Part shown: positions 13,156 to 14,071 of the stretch, one piece after another
How the letters are laid out: each line of letters starts with the position of its first letter
Position numbering within the stretch: position 1 is the stretch's first letter
From: a bacterium
Lineage (GTDB): Bacteria > Planctomycetota > J058 > JAJDCP01
Reading direction: 5' to 3'
DNA length: 14,071 bases
NCBI GenBank assembly: GCA_030428695.1
Contig: JAUIEM010000264.1
Coordinates: forward strand, 1-14,071
Notes under the pieces: model-generated
Database searches by the model: none
Seen by the model: only the letters and a program-made list of their open reading frames with translations
What the model was told of the DNA's origin: nothing
Program-made: the position numbers and the translations under genes

Positions 13156-14071
13156 GCTTCCCTCCTTCGCAGCGCCGAGGCGATCCTGGAGGCCGTGCCA
13201 AAGTCCAGGCGCTCCAGGGCGTCGGCGAGTCGTTCCGCAGCCACGGGGTCGGCGCGCTCTATGGCTGCGCGGGCCTGGGCGTGCACGTCCAGCGCGCGCA
13301 TGTTGTGCATTTTGAGCAGGTCGCAGAGCTCGTGAAGGCGCCGGTCCAGATCTTCGATCTCGACGGGAGCGCTTCCGGTCGCGTCCTCGTCGGCGGTCGG
13401 GTGGCGTGCCAGCTCACCCTCCAGCGCGGCGAGAGCCTCGTCGAGCGCGAGCCCGAGCCGATCGATGTCCGGGTCCAACGCGTCCGCATCGAGCCGCCGA
13501 ACGCCGCGCGCGACGGCCTCGAGCGCCTTGGCCTGGACCGCAAGACGTGTCGCTCCGAACGTGCCGGCGAGCCCGCCGAAGGCATGCAGGGCGCGCGCGA
13601 CGTGCTCGGGACTCTCCATCCGCAGCTGCTGCCGCAGCGTGTCGGGAAAGTGACGGTACATGTCGCAGAACTCCCGGGCCTGGGTCGCGAAGAGAGAGGT
13701 ATCGCCGCCGAAACGGTCGAGGGCCTCTGCGAGGTCGAGGGCTTCGCGATCTTCGTCTGCCGAGGGTTGCGCGGGAGGCGGGAGAGCGACCTGTGGGGCC
13801 AGGGTGTGCTTCAACACGCAGGCGACCAGGTCGTCGAGGCGGTACGGCTTGGACAAGAGGTCGTCCATGCCTGCGAGCCGCCACTCGGCGCTATCCTTCT
13901 GGGTCGCGTCGGCGGTCAGCGCGATGACAGGCAGCTCGGTCAGGCCGAGCTCGTCCCGGATGATCGCGGTGGCCTCCAGGCCGTCCCGACGAGGCATCTG
14001 CAGGTCCATGAGCACGAGCCCGTAGCCGTTCGGCGAGGCGCGGAGCGCGGCGACGGCTTCGTCGCCGACGG
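13152..14071 (-). CDS. REC-HPt phosphorelay protein, C-terminal part (hybrid histidine kinase?), 5' end outside window
   Basis: The open frame runs off the right edge, so only the last 305 or so residues are seen. First comes most of a receiver domain: GYGLVLMDLQMPRRDG holds the phospho-acceptor Asp, followed by LPVIALTADAT and LLSKPY with the conserved Lys. After a short linker there is a four-helix HPt domain (EALDRFGGDTSLFATQAREF, then ALHAFGGLAGTFGA, with His as phospho-acceptor in place of the usual HxLKG setting). A final helical segment of about 60 residues is rich in Arg, Ala, Asp and Leu. REC followed by HPt usually forms the C-terminal end of a large hybrid sensor kinase, so kinase domains may lie beyond the edge. 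It overlaps the diguanylate cyclase start by 4 bases, making that protein a likely phosphorelay partner. Confidence 0.88.
   Translation of the reverse strand, partial: VGDEAVAALRASPNGYGLVLMDLQMPRRDGLEATAIIRDELGLTELPVIALTADATQKDSAEWRLAGMDDLLSKPYRLDDLVACVLKHTLAPQVALPPPAQPSADEDREALDLAEALDRFGGDTSLFATQAREFCDMYRHFPDTLRQQLRMESPEHVARALHAFGGLAGTFGATRLAVQAKALEAVARGVRRLDADALDPDIDRLGLALDEALAALEGELARHPTADEDATGSAPVEIEDLDRRLHELCDLLKMHNMRALDVHAQARAAIERADPVAAERLADALERLDFGTASRIASALRRREA

Noticed and set aside
12391..13335. Plus-strand open frame of about 300 codons opposite the signalling genes
   Set aside because: Antisense shadow of REC-GGDEF and REC-HPt, whose active-site motifs clearly fix the minus strand as coding.

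Overview
This is a very GC-rich window whose coding frames strongly prefer G or C in the third codon position. An envelope-anchored protein with carboxypeptidase-regulatory-type beta-sandwich repeats, large NRPS genes, and REC-HPt and REC-GGDEF signalling proteins together suggest a large-genome, Gram-negative environmental bacterium. Myxococcota or Planctomycetota are my best guesses, but no rRNA or marker gene fixes this. I saw no tRNA, rRNA, insertion sequence or CRISPR array.

Left part (1-3226). After a short non-coding leader holding a perfect 8-bp inverted repeat lies a membrane-anchored or secreted protein of 605 aa. A puzzling region of about 320 bp follows (2111-2431), with several small overlapping reading frames. 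Then comes a two-domain VOC (glyoxalase/bleomycin-resistance fold) protein.

Centre (3265-12012, + strand). A good sigma70-like promoter drives two translationally coupled NRPS genes. The first encodes A-T-Cy-A-T-Ox. Its second A domain carries the textbook cysteine code (D-L-Y-N-L-S-L-I-W-K). The Cy domain has the DxxxxD motif, and a SagB/McbC-type flavin oxidase sits at the C terminus. Together these predict an acyl-thiazole (thiazole-4-carboxyl thioester). The first A domain lacks the Asp that binds an alpha-amino group, so the starter is probably not an ordinary amino acid. The second gene encodes C-T-TE with three unusual traits: HPxxxDG instead of HHxxxDG in the C domain, no A domain to load its carrier, and a thioesterase with cysteine (GWCMG) in place of the nucleophilic serine. 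Its carrier domain also has a loop insert of about 50 residues. This small, atypical thiazole assembly line is the most interesting part of the window. The VOC gene upstream could be a self-protection gene, which is inference only.

Right part (11972-14071, - strand). Three tightly packed genes run convergently towards the NRPS: the 3' part of a REC-HPt phosphorelay protein cut by the window edge, a PleD-like REC-GGDEF diguanylate cyclase (TTGA stop/start overlap), and a small cysteine-rich protein whose 3' end overlaps the NRPS 3' end in antisense.
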